DNA from: an uncultured Mycoplasmatota bacterium
Lineage (GTDB): Bacteria; Bacillota_I; Bacilli_A; RF39; UBA660
DNA length: 46,718 bases
NCBI GenBank assembly: GCA_900553835.1
Contig: USFF01000008.1
Coordinates: 1-46,718 of the forward strand
Reading direction: 5' to 3'
Position numbers and translations under genes: made by a program. Under the pieces are notes generated by a model. The model was not told where the DNA came from, searched no databases, and was given only the letters and a program-made list of their open reading frames with translations. Positions 8,902-16,846 of the stretch are shown in pieces. Positions within the stretch are counted from its first letter, which is position 1; the number at the start of each line of letters is the position of its first letter.

Positions 8902-10025
8902 TGAACAATTATAAAATAAGTAGTCTAAGTTTTACTTTGATGTTTATCTGTATTATAAATGCACTTTTACCTGGTATTTTATTTCCTTATATGATTTATG
9001 AAGCAAAAACAAGTTTATTTATTAGTATTTTAATTAGTTACTTTCTAGGACTTTTAATTATCTATTTCTTCTTTAAAGTATTTAACTTTTTACCTGATGA
9101 AAGTATTTTTGGAAAAATAAATAAAATATTTCCTAAAGCAATTTCTAGAATTATTGGATTTATTATTTTACTTCTAATTCTCATATTTGCAATATGTGTA
9201 TTCTGGAGATATTCTACATTTATATCGCTTGAATTTTTAACAGAAACTCCAAATTATTTTGTTACTTTAATAGTTATCTTACCTATTGGTTACATCATGT
9301 TTTATGATATTGATACATTAGCTAGAGTTTCAGTTTTCTGTGTATTTATTGGCTTTGTACTTTTTACTAATAACTTTATTTCATTATCCGGAATGATAGA
9401 TATGAATAACTTTAAACCTCTTTTAAATAATGATGCTTATCACATAATAAAAAGTAGCATAGTTTTTGTTACATTAAATGTTGCACCTATTTTAAGTTTG
9501 TTAATAATTCCAAAAAATAATATTGTTGATAAAGAAAAATTACCAAAAAGTTTGTTAATAGGTTACACTATAAATACACTTTGTATATGCGGAGTGTTCT
9601 TAGCAATAATAGGCGTACTTGGGTTACCACTTTCAAGTTTATTCACCTTCCCTTCCTATGAAGTTCTAAAAACAATTAATATGTTTAGTTTTCTAGATAA
9701 CATAGAAAATTTTAACATCACTATTTGGATACTATTTATGACCTTTAGTGTTAGTTATAATATGCTTATTTTAAAATATGGTGTTAGTGAAATATTTAAT
9801 GTTAAAAATAAAAAAATAATGTTTATAATATGTTCATTAATTATTATTTTACTTTCTTCAGTAGTTATCTTTATGATACCTTATGAAAACTATATTAATA
9901 AATACAAAAGGCTTTATACTTATGTGCCATTTGGCTTATTAGCTATATCAATCATAACTATTTTATTTATATATATAACTGGTAAAATTAAATTTAGAAA
10001 AAACAAAAAAATTCCTGCAAGTTAA
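8901..10025 (+). CDS. gerKB: Spore germinant receptor subunit B (GerAB/APC-type permease)
   Basis: A 374-residue integral membrane protein with about ten helices, of the spore germination branch of the amino acid-polyamine-organocation superfamily. GerAB proteins carry the germinant-binding pocket. The N-terminal segment with LPGILFPYMIYEAK, and the LLIIPKNNI stretch after helix 6, fit the family. It is the last gene of the operon and is followed at once by a strong hairpin terminator that overlaps its 3' end. Confidence 0.9.
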   Translation: MNNYKISSLSFTLMFICIINALLPGILFPYMIYEAKTSLFISILISYFLGLLIIYFFFKVFNFLPDESIFGKINKIFPKAISRIIGFIILLLILIFAICVFWRYSTFISLEFLTETPNYFVTLIVILPIGYIMFYDIDTLARVSVFCVFIGFVLFTNNFISLSGMIDMNNFKPLLNNDAYHIIKSSIVFVTLNVAPILSLLIIPKNNIVDKEKLPKSLLIGYTINTLCICGVFLAIIGVLGLPLSSLFTFPSYEVLKTINMFSFLDNIENFNITIWILFMTFSVSYNMLILKYGVSEIFNVKNKKIMFIICSLIIILLSSVVIFMIPYENYINKYKRLYTYVPFGLLAISIITILFIYITGKIKFRKNKKIPAS

Positions 10026-10038
10026 TGTAGGAATTTTT
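10007..10038 (+). terminator. Terminator of ger operon
   Basis: AAAAATTCCTGCA pairs with TGTAGGAATTTTT (one mismatch) around the six-base loop AGTTAA. The stem ends in T residues on the plus strand and begins with A residues, so it could also stop transcription arriving from the minus strand. Confidence 0.85.
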
Positions 10039-10065
10039 ATAATGTTTACCTTCATTAGTATTATA

Positions 10066-10168
10066 ATAAAAATGTGAGTTTTGCCCCGACTAGAGGAACC
10101 CACAAGTCAAAGCTTGCTGGGAAGCATTATGCTACCCCTCTAGTATCTCGGCGAACTACTCACTCACT
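10066..10168 (-). ncRNA. Orphan structured small RNA, about 100 nt
   Basis: On the minus strand a consensus promoter is followed by a self-complementary sequence with no open frame. Visible stems, from outside in: GTGAGT with ACTCAC; GCCGA with TCGGGGC; CTAGAGG with CCTCTAG (perfect, 7 bp); and two apical hairpins, GGTAGCAT-AATGCTTCC and CAAG-CTTTGA-CTTG. The last stem is followed by ATTTTTATT, so it can act as terminator. GC content is far above the surrounding DNA, as for functional RNA in AT-rich genomes. It is not in the leader of any gene: the next thing downstream is the 3' end of the convergent ger operon. I see no match to SRP RNA, tmRNA, RNase P or a riboswitch I know; 6S RNA is normally longer. 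Confidence 0.75.
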
Positions 10169-10174
10169 GACTAA

Positions 10175-10203
10175 ATAGTATCATAAAGTAATACTATTGT
10201 CAA
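10175..10203 (-). promoter_or_regulatory. Consensus sigma-A promoter of the orphan RNA
   Basis: TTGACA at 10198-10203 and TACTAT at 10175-10180 (minus-strand reading) are separated by exactly 17 bases. Transcription would start near 10168, the 5' base of the first stem of the RNA. Confidence 0.8.
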
Positions 10204-10308
10204 ATTTCATTTTTTTATATAAAAATAATTGTTATTAATTTTGTACTCCGAAATATACAGAAAATATGAAAAGTTCTCCACTTTTAAAAAAATACGAAAT
10301 AATAAAAC

Positions 10309-10323
10309 CCCCGTAATACGGGG
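10309..10323 (-). terminator. Terminator after tRNA-Gln
   Basis: CCCCGTA-T-TACGGGG hairpin followed by GTTTTATT on the minus strand, about 15 bases beyond the tRNA 3' end. Confidence 0.75.
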
Positions 10324-10337
10324 ATTAATGATTTTTT

Positions 10338-10412
10338 TGGTTACCCCGGCAGGATTCGGACCTGCGGATGGTGGAGTCAGAATCCACTGCCTTACCACTT
10401 GGCTACGGGGCA
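10338..10412 (-). tRNA. tRNA-Gln (anticodon CTG)
   Basis: A complete cloverleaf with CCA encoded. The acceptor TGCCCCG pairs with CGGGGTA, giving the U1-A72 pair typical of glutamine tRNAs. The anticodon stem GTGGA/TCCAC encloses the loop TTCTGAC, so the anticodon is CTG. The T arm GCAGG-TCCGAAT-CCTGC is intact. A CTG anticodon reads only CAG, so the genome should have a separate TTG tRNA-Gln. Confidence 0.95.
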
Positions 10413-10447
10413 ATATCTAAGAAAACTTTCCTAGATAATTATAACAC

Positions 10448-11641
10448 TTATTTATTTTTAAGTATAGTATTTTGATTATTATTTAGTAAACTTTGCAGTC
10501 TAACCTCATTAACTATTAATAATATTAATATTATGATAAATATAGGAATTATAAAGAATTCACTTATAAAAGCCATTAATATGAATAGAATGTAACTTAT
10601 ACTTCTACCTAAAAATAACATAAAATCTGCACATAAGTAATATTCTATTTTATATTTAGTTCTTATTTCCTTTATATTTGATAAATGTGATTTAGTGTAG
10701 TCATTTATTAAACTAAATAAAGTACTTAAAATAGTTTGTAAGAAATTAAAGCATATTATTGTAATTAAATTGCACTTAATAAGTAATATTAACAAAGATA
10801 TAGTTGTAAATAATGTGGATAGTTTTAGTAAACTAGGATATTCTTTTTTATTTATATAATTTGCAAATAAGTAGCCAATTAAAGCAGATGCAAGACTAAA
10901 TAATGATGTAAATATTCCTAAACTAAAATTTGTGTTAAATACTTTTATTATGTAAATAGTGACAATATATGTAAAAGCTCCAGATGAGAATATAAACCCA
11001 TTATAAAAATCAATCTTAAATATATATTTTATATCTTTTTTGTCTTTAATTAAATCTAAAAATTTCTTTAAATTTGTCTTACCTTCTGGAACATTATTAT
11101 CCTTATATAGGAAAGATAAAACTATTCTTAATATAACTATTATCATTACTAAAGTTATACTCTCTATAAAACCTGTTTTAGTTATTAAAACTCCAAATAT
11201 TATTGGAAATATTATTTTTACTAAAGACTTATATGTCTCATAGTTTCCATAAAACTTTAATCTTTCTTTATTAGTTATACCATCTGACTCATATGAGTTA
11301 AATACTGAATAATATAATCCTTCTTCTAAACCATATATAATTCCTAAAATATAAGAATATTTAATAATACTTTCTTTTAAGGTAAATATAAATAAAAAAT
11401 AAATCAAATCAAACATAATTCCAGTTATTAATAAATTCTTTCTATTTTTAGATTTACTTATATTTCTAAATAAAAACAAAGTTATAAACAAAGTTGTTAC
11501 TCCTATTAACTTATATATACCAAGTGGTAATATATTATTTTCAGATACAGTTAAAAAATATAGTACTAAGAAACTATCTATAAATATAGACAATATATTT
11601 TTTAAAAGTTTTAAATACATTATTACTTCTTTATTTTCCAT
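10448..11641 (-). CDS. MFS-type multidrug/solute transporter
   Basis: A 397-residue membrane protein with about eleven to twelve hydrophobic helices in two halves, a charged central loop (near residues 185-205) and a basic cytoplasmic loop after helix 2 (RNISKSKNRKN), as in the major facilitator superfamily. I cannot name a substrate. The start at 11641 lies two bases after the stop of the HAD gene, with GGGAAG upstream, so the two are cotranscribed; an ATG seven codons later is possible. Confidence 0.7.
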   Translation of the reverse strand: MENKEVIMYLKLLKNILSIFIDSFLVLYFLTVSENNILPLGIYKLIGVTTLFITLFLFRNISKSKNRKNLLITGIMFDLIYFLFIFTLKESIIKYSYILGIIYGLEEGLYYSVFNSYESDGITNKERLKFYGNYETYKSLVKIIFPIIFGVLITKTGFIESITLVMIIVILRIVLSFLYKDNNVPEGKTNLKKFLDLIKDKKDIKYIFKIDFYNGFIFSSGAFTYIVTIYIIKVFNTNFSLGIFTSLFSLASALIGYLFANYINKKEYPSLLKLSTLFTTISLLILLIKCNLITIICFNFLQTILSTLFSLINDYTKSHLSNIKEIRTKYKIEYYLCADFMLFLGRSISYILFILMAFISEFFIIPIFIIILILLIVNEVRLQSLLNNNQNTILKNK

Positions 11642-11643
11642 AA

Positions 11644-12339
11644 CTAACTTCCCATTATATCAATTAATTCACTAACTGAAGAGACTTTACTTATATCTAG
11701 TTTTTCTATCTCTAAACAAGAGTTTTCCATCTTAAAACCATTGAAAGTAGTTAACATTAACTTATCTGTAACACCATCTCCAACAGTATAAACATCTTGC
11801 TTATTAATACCTTCTAAATTTCTAACATATTCTATTGCAATACTTTTGTCAACATTGTTATTAACTATTTCTAGAGCATAACCTTTTGATACATAGTGAC
11901 TAGTGACATATTTGCCATATTTATTGGTTATAAAATTGCATTTTTCTTTAGCATATTCTTTATCATAATATTTTACTCTAACTTTATTAGTATAGGGTGT
12001 TAATTCATGATTATCCATTTCTATCTCGTTACTAATTCTGTAGTATTTAGAAATCTCTACATTTAAATCTTTTATTAATTCCTCAAGTATAGAATAATTT
12101 ATATATTTTGAATAAATTACTTTTCCTTCTTTAATAATAGTAGTACCGTGATTTAATATTAAATAATCATAGGGTATATGATATATGTTATCTTTTTCCA
12201 TAAATTCTTCATAACTTCTCCCAGTTGCTATTAAAAAGATATTATCTTTTTTAAACTCTTTAACTTTTTCTATATTTTCTTTTATACCTTCTTCACTTAC
12301 ATAAAAAGTATCATCATAGTCACTAGCAAGTAATTTCAT
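11644..12339 (-). CDS. HAD-superfamily Cof-type phosphatase
   Basis: A 231-residue HAD hydrolase. Motif I SDYDDTF is at residues 6-12 (nucleophile Asp and the acid/base Asp two residues later). Motif II ATGRS is near residue 40, the motif III lysine lies in NVDKSIA and motif IV is VGDGVTDKLM near residue 193, with the C2-type cap between. Members dephosphorylate sugar phosphates, flavins or nucleotides; the substrate here is unknown. AGGAG precedes the ATG. It is upstream of the MFS gene in the same unit. Confidence 0.88.
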   Translation of the reverse strand: MKLLASDYDDTFYVSEEGIKENIEKVKEFKKDNIFLIATGRSYEEFMEKDNIYHIPYDYLILNHGTTIIKEGKVIYSKYINYSILEELIKDLNVEISKYYRISNEIEMDNHELTPYTNKVRVKYYDKEYAKEKCNFITNKYGKYVTSHYVSKGYALEIVNNNVDKSIAIEYVRNLEGINKQDVYTVGDGVTDKLMLTTFNGFKMENSCLEIEKLDISKVSSVSELIDIMGS

Positions 12340-12408
12340 ATTTCCACTCTCCTAGTATATTTTATCAAATAAAACTATAAAATAAAAGAAAAAAATGCAT
12401 CTAAGCAT

Positions 12409-12870
12409 TTAATTCTTGTTATTAAAATAAATATAATTATTAAGCCACTTTTCAAACTCTTTTTCATCTTGATATTTTTGTAAATCTTCATCTTTATTAG
12501 CATCTAAATAACTTATTATTTTTTCATTATTTATAATAATTACTGAAGGAGCATACTTTACTTCATTATAAAATGGACTATTTTTAAAGTTTTCAAATGA
12601 TATTTTGAGAAAATCAATACTATATTTTTCCATAAAACTTTCAAATATCTTATCACAAGGAACACTCATATTACAAAAATTATTATATGTAAAAACTATA
12701 TATGTTTTATCACTCAAATTATCTAAGTTATCTACTTCTAAAAATTCTCCTTTATTATAATATTCGCTTGATAAATATATTCTCTCTTTATTATCATTTT
12801 GATTTATTTTTTTATTAAAACAACCAGCTATTATAACAATGCTAATTAATAATAAAACTAATTTTTTCAT
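12409..12870 (-). CDS. Thioredoxin-fold lipoprotein without CxxC
   Basis: A 153-residue lipoprotein: signal peptide then lipobox IIAGC (cysteine at residue 17). The mature part has a thioredoxin-like pattern: a beta strand (TYIVFTYNNFC), a helix, a cis-proline-like segment VKYAPSVIIINNEKII, and a C-terminal helix. The usual CxxC is replaced by FCNMSVPC, two cysteines five residues apart, so normal disulfide exchange is doubtful. The ATG follows the stop of the rhodanese-like gene directly (TAAATG), pointing to a joint extracytoplasmic sulfur or redox role. Confidence 0.65.
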   Translation of the reverse strand: MKKLVLLLISIVIIAGCFNKKINQNDNKERIYLSSEYYNKGEFLEVDNLDNLSDKTYIVFTYNNFCNMSVPCDKIFESFMEKYSIDFLKISFENFKNSPFYNEVKYAPSVIIINNEKIISYLDANKDEDLQKYQDEKEFEKWLNNYIYFNNKN

Positions 12871-13557
12871 TTAGTTAACCTCAGTTAGGGTACTAAAATC
12901 TATATCATGATAAGTTACTTTCCAAAAGTCATATGTTGTTTTATTTTTAGTTACATTTTTAACTTCTACTTTATATTTGCCATTATAAAACCAATATCCA
13001 CCTACATCATAGATTTTATTTTCATCCCATCCTAGGCTCACTAGAAGGTTTTTAGTCATGCCAGCATAACCGCCACCACCGCACATTAGGAATATTACTT
13101 TATCTTTTGGAAAATAGTATTCTAAAAACTCAAGCGACTCTTTATAATTAGCTACATATTTTCCATTAACCTCTTTAAATAAAGTTTTTCCTTTATATGA
13201 AGAGCCTACTTCTTCAGGTAAACCTTTTACTTCTGTTAGAAGTGGATAAGGTATTACTTCGAAACCTTTTACAAAACCTGAAAGGTATGAGTCTCCTCCA
13301 ATTGCTTCATAGTTACCTGGGTCTTTGAGCATTCTCATATCCCTATAAACTACATCACTTCTAAATAAATAATTATCTAGTGACTCTTCATTTATATTTT
13401 TATCTATACCAAGTAAACCTCTTTCTCCTCCTGTTACTTCAGGTTTAGGTAACTCTAGTAAATCATTCTTATTAGAATTAAATATAAAATAACTGCATGT
13501 TCCTCCAATTAAAAGACTTAAAAGCAAGCTTACAATAATTATAATTTTCTTTTTCAT
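12871..13557 (-). CDS. Membrane-anchored rhodanese-like protein
   Basis: 228 residues from the ATG at 13557, which has GGAGG nine bases upstream; the longer TTG reading would start inside that site. An N-terminal anchor (residues 4-24) is followed by an extracytoplasmic domain. Near residue 160 the loop MCGGGGYAGMTKNLL, then GWDENKIYDVGGYW, matches the rhodanese active-site loop and its final helix-strand, with the sulfur-carrying cysteine present. Rhodaneses move sulfane sulfur. It is followed without gap by the thioredoxin-fold lipoprotein. Confidence 0.78.
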   Translation of the reverse strand: MKKKIIIIVSLLLSLLIGGTCSYFIFNSNKNDLLELPKPEVTGGERGLLGIDKNINEESLDNYLFRSDVVYRDMRMLKDPGNYEAIGGDSYLSGFVKGFEVIPYPLLTEVKGLPEEVGSSYKGKTLFKEVNGKYVANYKESLEFLEYYFPKDKVIFLMCGGGGYAGMTKNLLVSLGWDENKIYDVGGYWFYNGKYKVEVKNVTKNKTTYDFWKVTYHDIDFSTLTEVN

Positions 13558-13650
13558 TTTCTTTACCTCCAAAACAATTGTAAATTATTTATTAACTATT
13601 GTATATAAAATTAAAGTTGAATTTACTAAACTTTAGGTTGAGTTACTTTA

Positions 13651-14274
13651 TTAAATTACTTCAACATTAAACATGGTCACAATATTAGATGCATCAAATT
13701 TATTTATTGTTATACCATTAAGACTTTTAATGTCAAAAGATATTCCTTGAATAGTAGAAGTACTAAAATCTACTTCTTTTAAATTTGTATTTAAAAATTC
13801 AGCTTTAGTAAAATTCACATTATCTAATATAGTGTTTTTTAACGTACTTTCATTAAAAGAGCCTTCAGTTAAATCACTGTTAACTATTTCTAAATTTGTT
13901 ATACTAGAGCCAGCAACATTAATATATTTAGCAGTAGAATTAATTATTTTTATATCTTTTAAGGAACTATCTATAAATGTTAAACCTATTAATTTACAAT
14001 TTTCAAAAGTAACTCTTGTTAAAAAATCACTATTAAAATGTTTATTAGATAAATCACAATTAATGAATTTCACATCCATTAGTTGAATGTCATTTATATC
14101 TATATTAGAAAAATCTATATTTTCAAAAATACATTCATCAAAAGAATAGTCAGTTAAATCTAATCTTACATCAATATTTTCTTTTATAAGTACTTTGTTA
14201 AATTCACTATTTTGAGTACACTCCTTAAAAGTACATACTTGATATTTTGTTATTTTTGGATCATTTACTTTCAT
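13651..14274 (-). CDS. Pentapeptide-repeat protein (Qnr/MfpA-like fold)
   Basis: A 207-residue protein made almost wholly of five-residue A(D/N)LxX-type repeats with F, L or I at the central position (ECIFENIDFSNIDI, NVNFTKAEFLNTNLKEVDFS). Such proteins form right-handed quadrilateral beta helices; Qnr and MfpA shield DNA gyrase from quinolones, but most family members have no known role. The repeat phase is interrupted around residues 75-110, as at the loops of Qnr proteins. AGGAGG precedes the ATG. It is a single gene, divergent from the AAA ATPase. Confidence 0.8.
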   Translation of the reverse strand: MKVNDPKITKYQVCTFKECTQNSEFNKVLIKENIDVRLDLTDYSFDECIFENIDFSNIDINDIQLMDVKFINCDLSNKHFNSDFLTRVTFENCKLIGLTFIDSSLKDIKIINSTAKYINVAGSSITNLEIVNSDLTEGSFNESTLKNTILDNVNFTKAEFLNTNLKEVDFSTSTIQGISFDIKSLNGITINKFDASNIVTMFNVEVI

Positions 14275-14367
14275 TAATTTTCCTCCTATAAAAATATATC
14301 ATATTTTCATGTAATAATATAGATTTTTTATAATTTTCATGCTATTATACTTTTAAAGGTGAAAATT

Positions 14368-15102
14368 ATGAACAGTAAGCTTATGATTAGTTTAGTTACT
14401 TTAAATAAAGATGAAATAGATAGTTACGATAAATATCCATTTAACATTCCTGTTGTTAAAAATTTTAATGAACTAAAATTTAAAGCACCTGTAACATTCT
14501 TTATTGGAGAAAATGGTGTTGGTAAATCAACTTTTATTGAAGCAATTGCTGTAAATTTAAATTTACCTAAAGAAGGTGGAACACAGAATTTTATGTATGA
14601 AACAAATGATACAACTTCTAATTTATCTGATTATATGAAAGTTAGAATGGACAATAAACCTAAAACTAAATTCTTTTTAAGAGCTGAAAGTTTTTATAAT
14701 TTTTCAACAGAAGTAGAAAGACTTATTAAAGAAGATGACTTTCATAGTTTAAATAAATCATATGGGGGAAATTTACATGAATGCTCGCATGGCGAAGCTT
14801 TTCTAAAACTCGTGCAAAATAGATTTACTGAAAATGGTTTATATATTTTAGATGAACCAGAAGCCGCATTATCAATACAAAGACAACTTTCACTTTTATG
14901 TTTAATAGATGAACTTGTAAAAAAAGGAAGTCAGTTTATTATTTCAACTCACTCGCCTATTTTAATAAGTTATAGAAATGGTATAATTTTAGACTTAGAT
15001 GATAATTTTAAAGAAGTTAGTTACAAAGATACAGAAATTTATAAACTTTATAAAATGTACTTAGATAACTCTGATAATATGCAAGATAGAATGTTTAATT
15101 AG
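14368..15102 (+). CDS. AAA ATPase of ABC/SMC-like type
   Basis: 244 residues from the ATG at 14368; a GTG three codons earlier overlaps the AAAGGTG binding site. Walker A GENGVGKST is near residue 46, and a compact signature-like segment CSHGEAFLKLV lies near residue 143. Walker B LYILDEPEAALS is followed by IISTHSPILI with the switch histidine. This is the layout of small stand-alone AAA_21/AAA_23 ATPases with no membrane or coiled-coil part. Role unknown; some relatives belong to defence modules, but no partner is adjacent. It converges on a decayed gene and overlaps its end by eight bases. Confidence 0.8.
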   Translation: MNSKLMISLVTLNKDEIDSYDKYPFNIPVVKNFNELKFKAPVTFFIGENGVGKSTFIEAIAVNLNLPKEGGTQNFMYETNDTTSNLSDYMKVRMDNKPKTKFFLRAESFYNFSTEVERLIKEDDFHSLNKSYGGNLHECSHGEAFLKLVQNRFTENGLYILDEPEAALSIQRQLSLLCLIDELVKKGSQFIISTHSPILISYRNGIILDLDDNFKEVSYKDTEIYKLYKMYLDNSDNMQDRMFN

Positions 15103-15653
15103 AAGCACTTTTAGTTGTTTCATTTTTTCTGTTCTTTTTCTCTAGTATACAGCCTACAATAAGTATCAAAGATAAAATTACAACTGTGTGATATTTAGAA
15201 TTATCTTTTCTTAATTTATTAACTATTAAAATATAATCTCTTTGTGTATTATCTTCTGCAACAACTTTAAAAGTTACTATATTTTCGCCAGTTTTTAAAT
15301 TTTTATCACCTGTTACTTTTAGTGTAGAATTTATGTCCTCAAGTACATATGAATAATTCAAATTTTTAGTTTCAGAACTAACTGTTATTTCTGGTTTTTC
15401 TACATTAAAATTTATTTTTTCATTATATAAATTTTATTGTGTTATCACTACTTTTTTGTTTAACTACAGTTTTAACATTACTTGAAGAGTTATTATGGCA
15501 ATGATATTCTCCATTACTTAACCCATATTTTGCACAGTTGGTTCTACAATAATGACATCCATTTGCATCTGTTCTTCTAGGATGTGCATTTACTATAATT
15601 GGAATACATAAAAATATTAAATTTAAAACTATAAAAATTTTATTTTTCTTATA
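15095..15653 (-). pseudogene. Decayed YHYH-domain / cadherin-like surface protein
   Basis: Two pieces of one gene in different frames. The 5' piece (15653-15423) reads a signal-like hydrophobic stretch then a YHYH domain (HPRRTDANGCHYCRTNC, then GLSNGEYHCH) and stops, but has no ATG, GTG or TTG start after the in-frame TGA at 15656. The 3' piece (to 15095), one frame away, has the tail of a cadherin-like beta-sandwich domain (LKVTGDKNLKTGENIVTFKV) plus a C-terminal membrane helix and basic tail. Intact relatives have a longer linker or several sandwich domains. A lost start, a frameshift near 15425 and probable internal deletion make it a pseudogene. Confidence 0.75.
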
Positions 15654-15737
15654 TCACTTGCTTTATCAAAAAATCATATGCCTAATTTTAGCACTAAAAA
15701 ACTTATTGAAATAATATCAAAAAAAGAGTTATAAAAA

Positions 15738-16253
15738 TCAAATTTTATAACCCACTGTTAGTAATTTCCTTTTAATTTCTTCCTTACCACCATCACGATT
15801 TAAACATTCATTTATAAAATAATTTATTAGTTCTTTTTTTTCTTCTCCAAATATAATTAAATAATCAGTTTCAATATTCCACCAAAAATCATAAGTACAA
15901 TCTTTTGAATATTTATTTATATATTCCCATAAAGAAAAATTATATTTAATATTATTATTTGCAAAATTAGATATAAAATTAGGATTATTTTTTAGTTTTT
16001 CATTAACTAAAATACTATTAGCAAATATATACATTTGTTTACCATCTTTATTAAATATTTGTGTTGGATAGAAGAAATAATCTTCTTTATAATATTCCAT
16101 AAACATTCTAGAAATAGAAATTGCATTCCCTTCATACTCTATTTGTCCCATATACATTAAATCAATTATCTTTTTTAATCCATCTTGGTTAGCTGGAATA
16201 CTATCTAATTCATCAATATTTTTTACTAAGAATTTACCTATTTGAAGTCTCAT
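15738..16253 (-). CDS. Hypothetical protein
   Basis: 171 residues from the ATG at 16253, which has GGAG upstream; the longer reading from 16310 has none. No family recognised. It is soluble, rich in aromatic residues and mixed alpha/beta, with YDFWWNIETDYLIIF near residue 125 followed by a charged helix. It is divergent from the gene at 16352, with about 100 bases between, and that gene is followed by the ClpX-like gene. The three may form one module, but only position supports this. Confidence 0.6.
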   Translation of the reverse strand: MRLQIGKFLVKNIDELDSIPANQDGLKKIIDLMYMGQIEYEGNAISISRMFMEYYKEDYFFYPTQIFNKDGKQMYIFANSILVNEKLKNNPNFISNFANNNIKYNFSLWEYINKYSKDCTYDFWWNIETDYLIIFGEEKKELINYFINECLNRDGGKEEIKRKLLTVGYKI

Positions 16254-16351
16254 AAAAGTTACTCCTTTCAAGTTGCTATTTATTATAACATTAGAAAATC
16301 TTGAAAACAACTGATTTTATGATAAAATATTATATTGAAAGGAAAAATATT

Positions 16352-16786
16352 ATGAATAATGAAGAAAAAGAAATTAGTTATAACATGCAAGTTTATAATA
16401 ATTTTGTTGATTTTCCAATTGCTATGACCAATATAGGAAATTTTGAATTTGACAAATTATTATTTCATCCAAATCCTAAAGTAAGAGAATTTAACTTTAT
16501 TGTAATTACTAAATGTACAAGAGTTAATAAAAGTACAGGAGTAAAACCAATAATAATTATATATAATAAAAAAGATTGGAAAGTAAGAAAATATAAGGAA
16601 AGTTCTTATACAAAGACAATATTTACTAATAGAAAACAAACATTAGATTTTAAGGGAAAATTAATAGAACTTCCTTGTAACAATCAAAACGAAATAATAA
16701 ATAAATTTAACATTGTTTCTAAAATTTTAATAGCTAAAAATAAGTTTGAAACTAATTCTTTAGTAAGAAAAAAAATATTGATATAG
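16352..16786 (+). CDS. Hypothetical protein
   Basis: 144 residues from the ATG at 16352, which has AAAGG nine bases upstream. The protein is basic, without membrane segments. A central FDKLLFHPNPKVREFNFIVI is followed by beta-strand-like lysine-rich stretches (GVKPIIIIYNKKDWKVRKY). No family recognised. It lies 60 bases upstream of the ClpX-like gene on the same strand. Confidence 0.55.
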   Translation: MNNEEKEISYNMQVYNNFVDFPIAMTNIGNFEFDKLLFHPNPKVREFNFIVITKCTRVNKSTGVKPIIIIYNKKDWKVRKYKESSYTKTIFTNRKQTLDFKGKLIELPCNNQNEIINKFNIVSKILIAKNKFETNSLVRKKILI

Positions 16787-16846
16787 TTTTATTAAAAAAG
16801 CTAGAAAAGTATGATATAATAGTTTTTGTGTTCAGGGGGAATAATT

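Noticed and set aside
10066..10168. SRP (4.5S) RNA or 6S RNA
   Set aside because: The SRP helix-8 motif (GGAA loop with AGCAG side) is missing, and the RNA is about half the length of 6S with no open central bubble.
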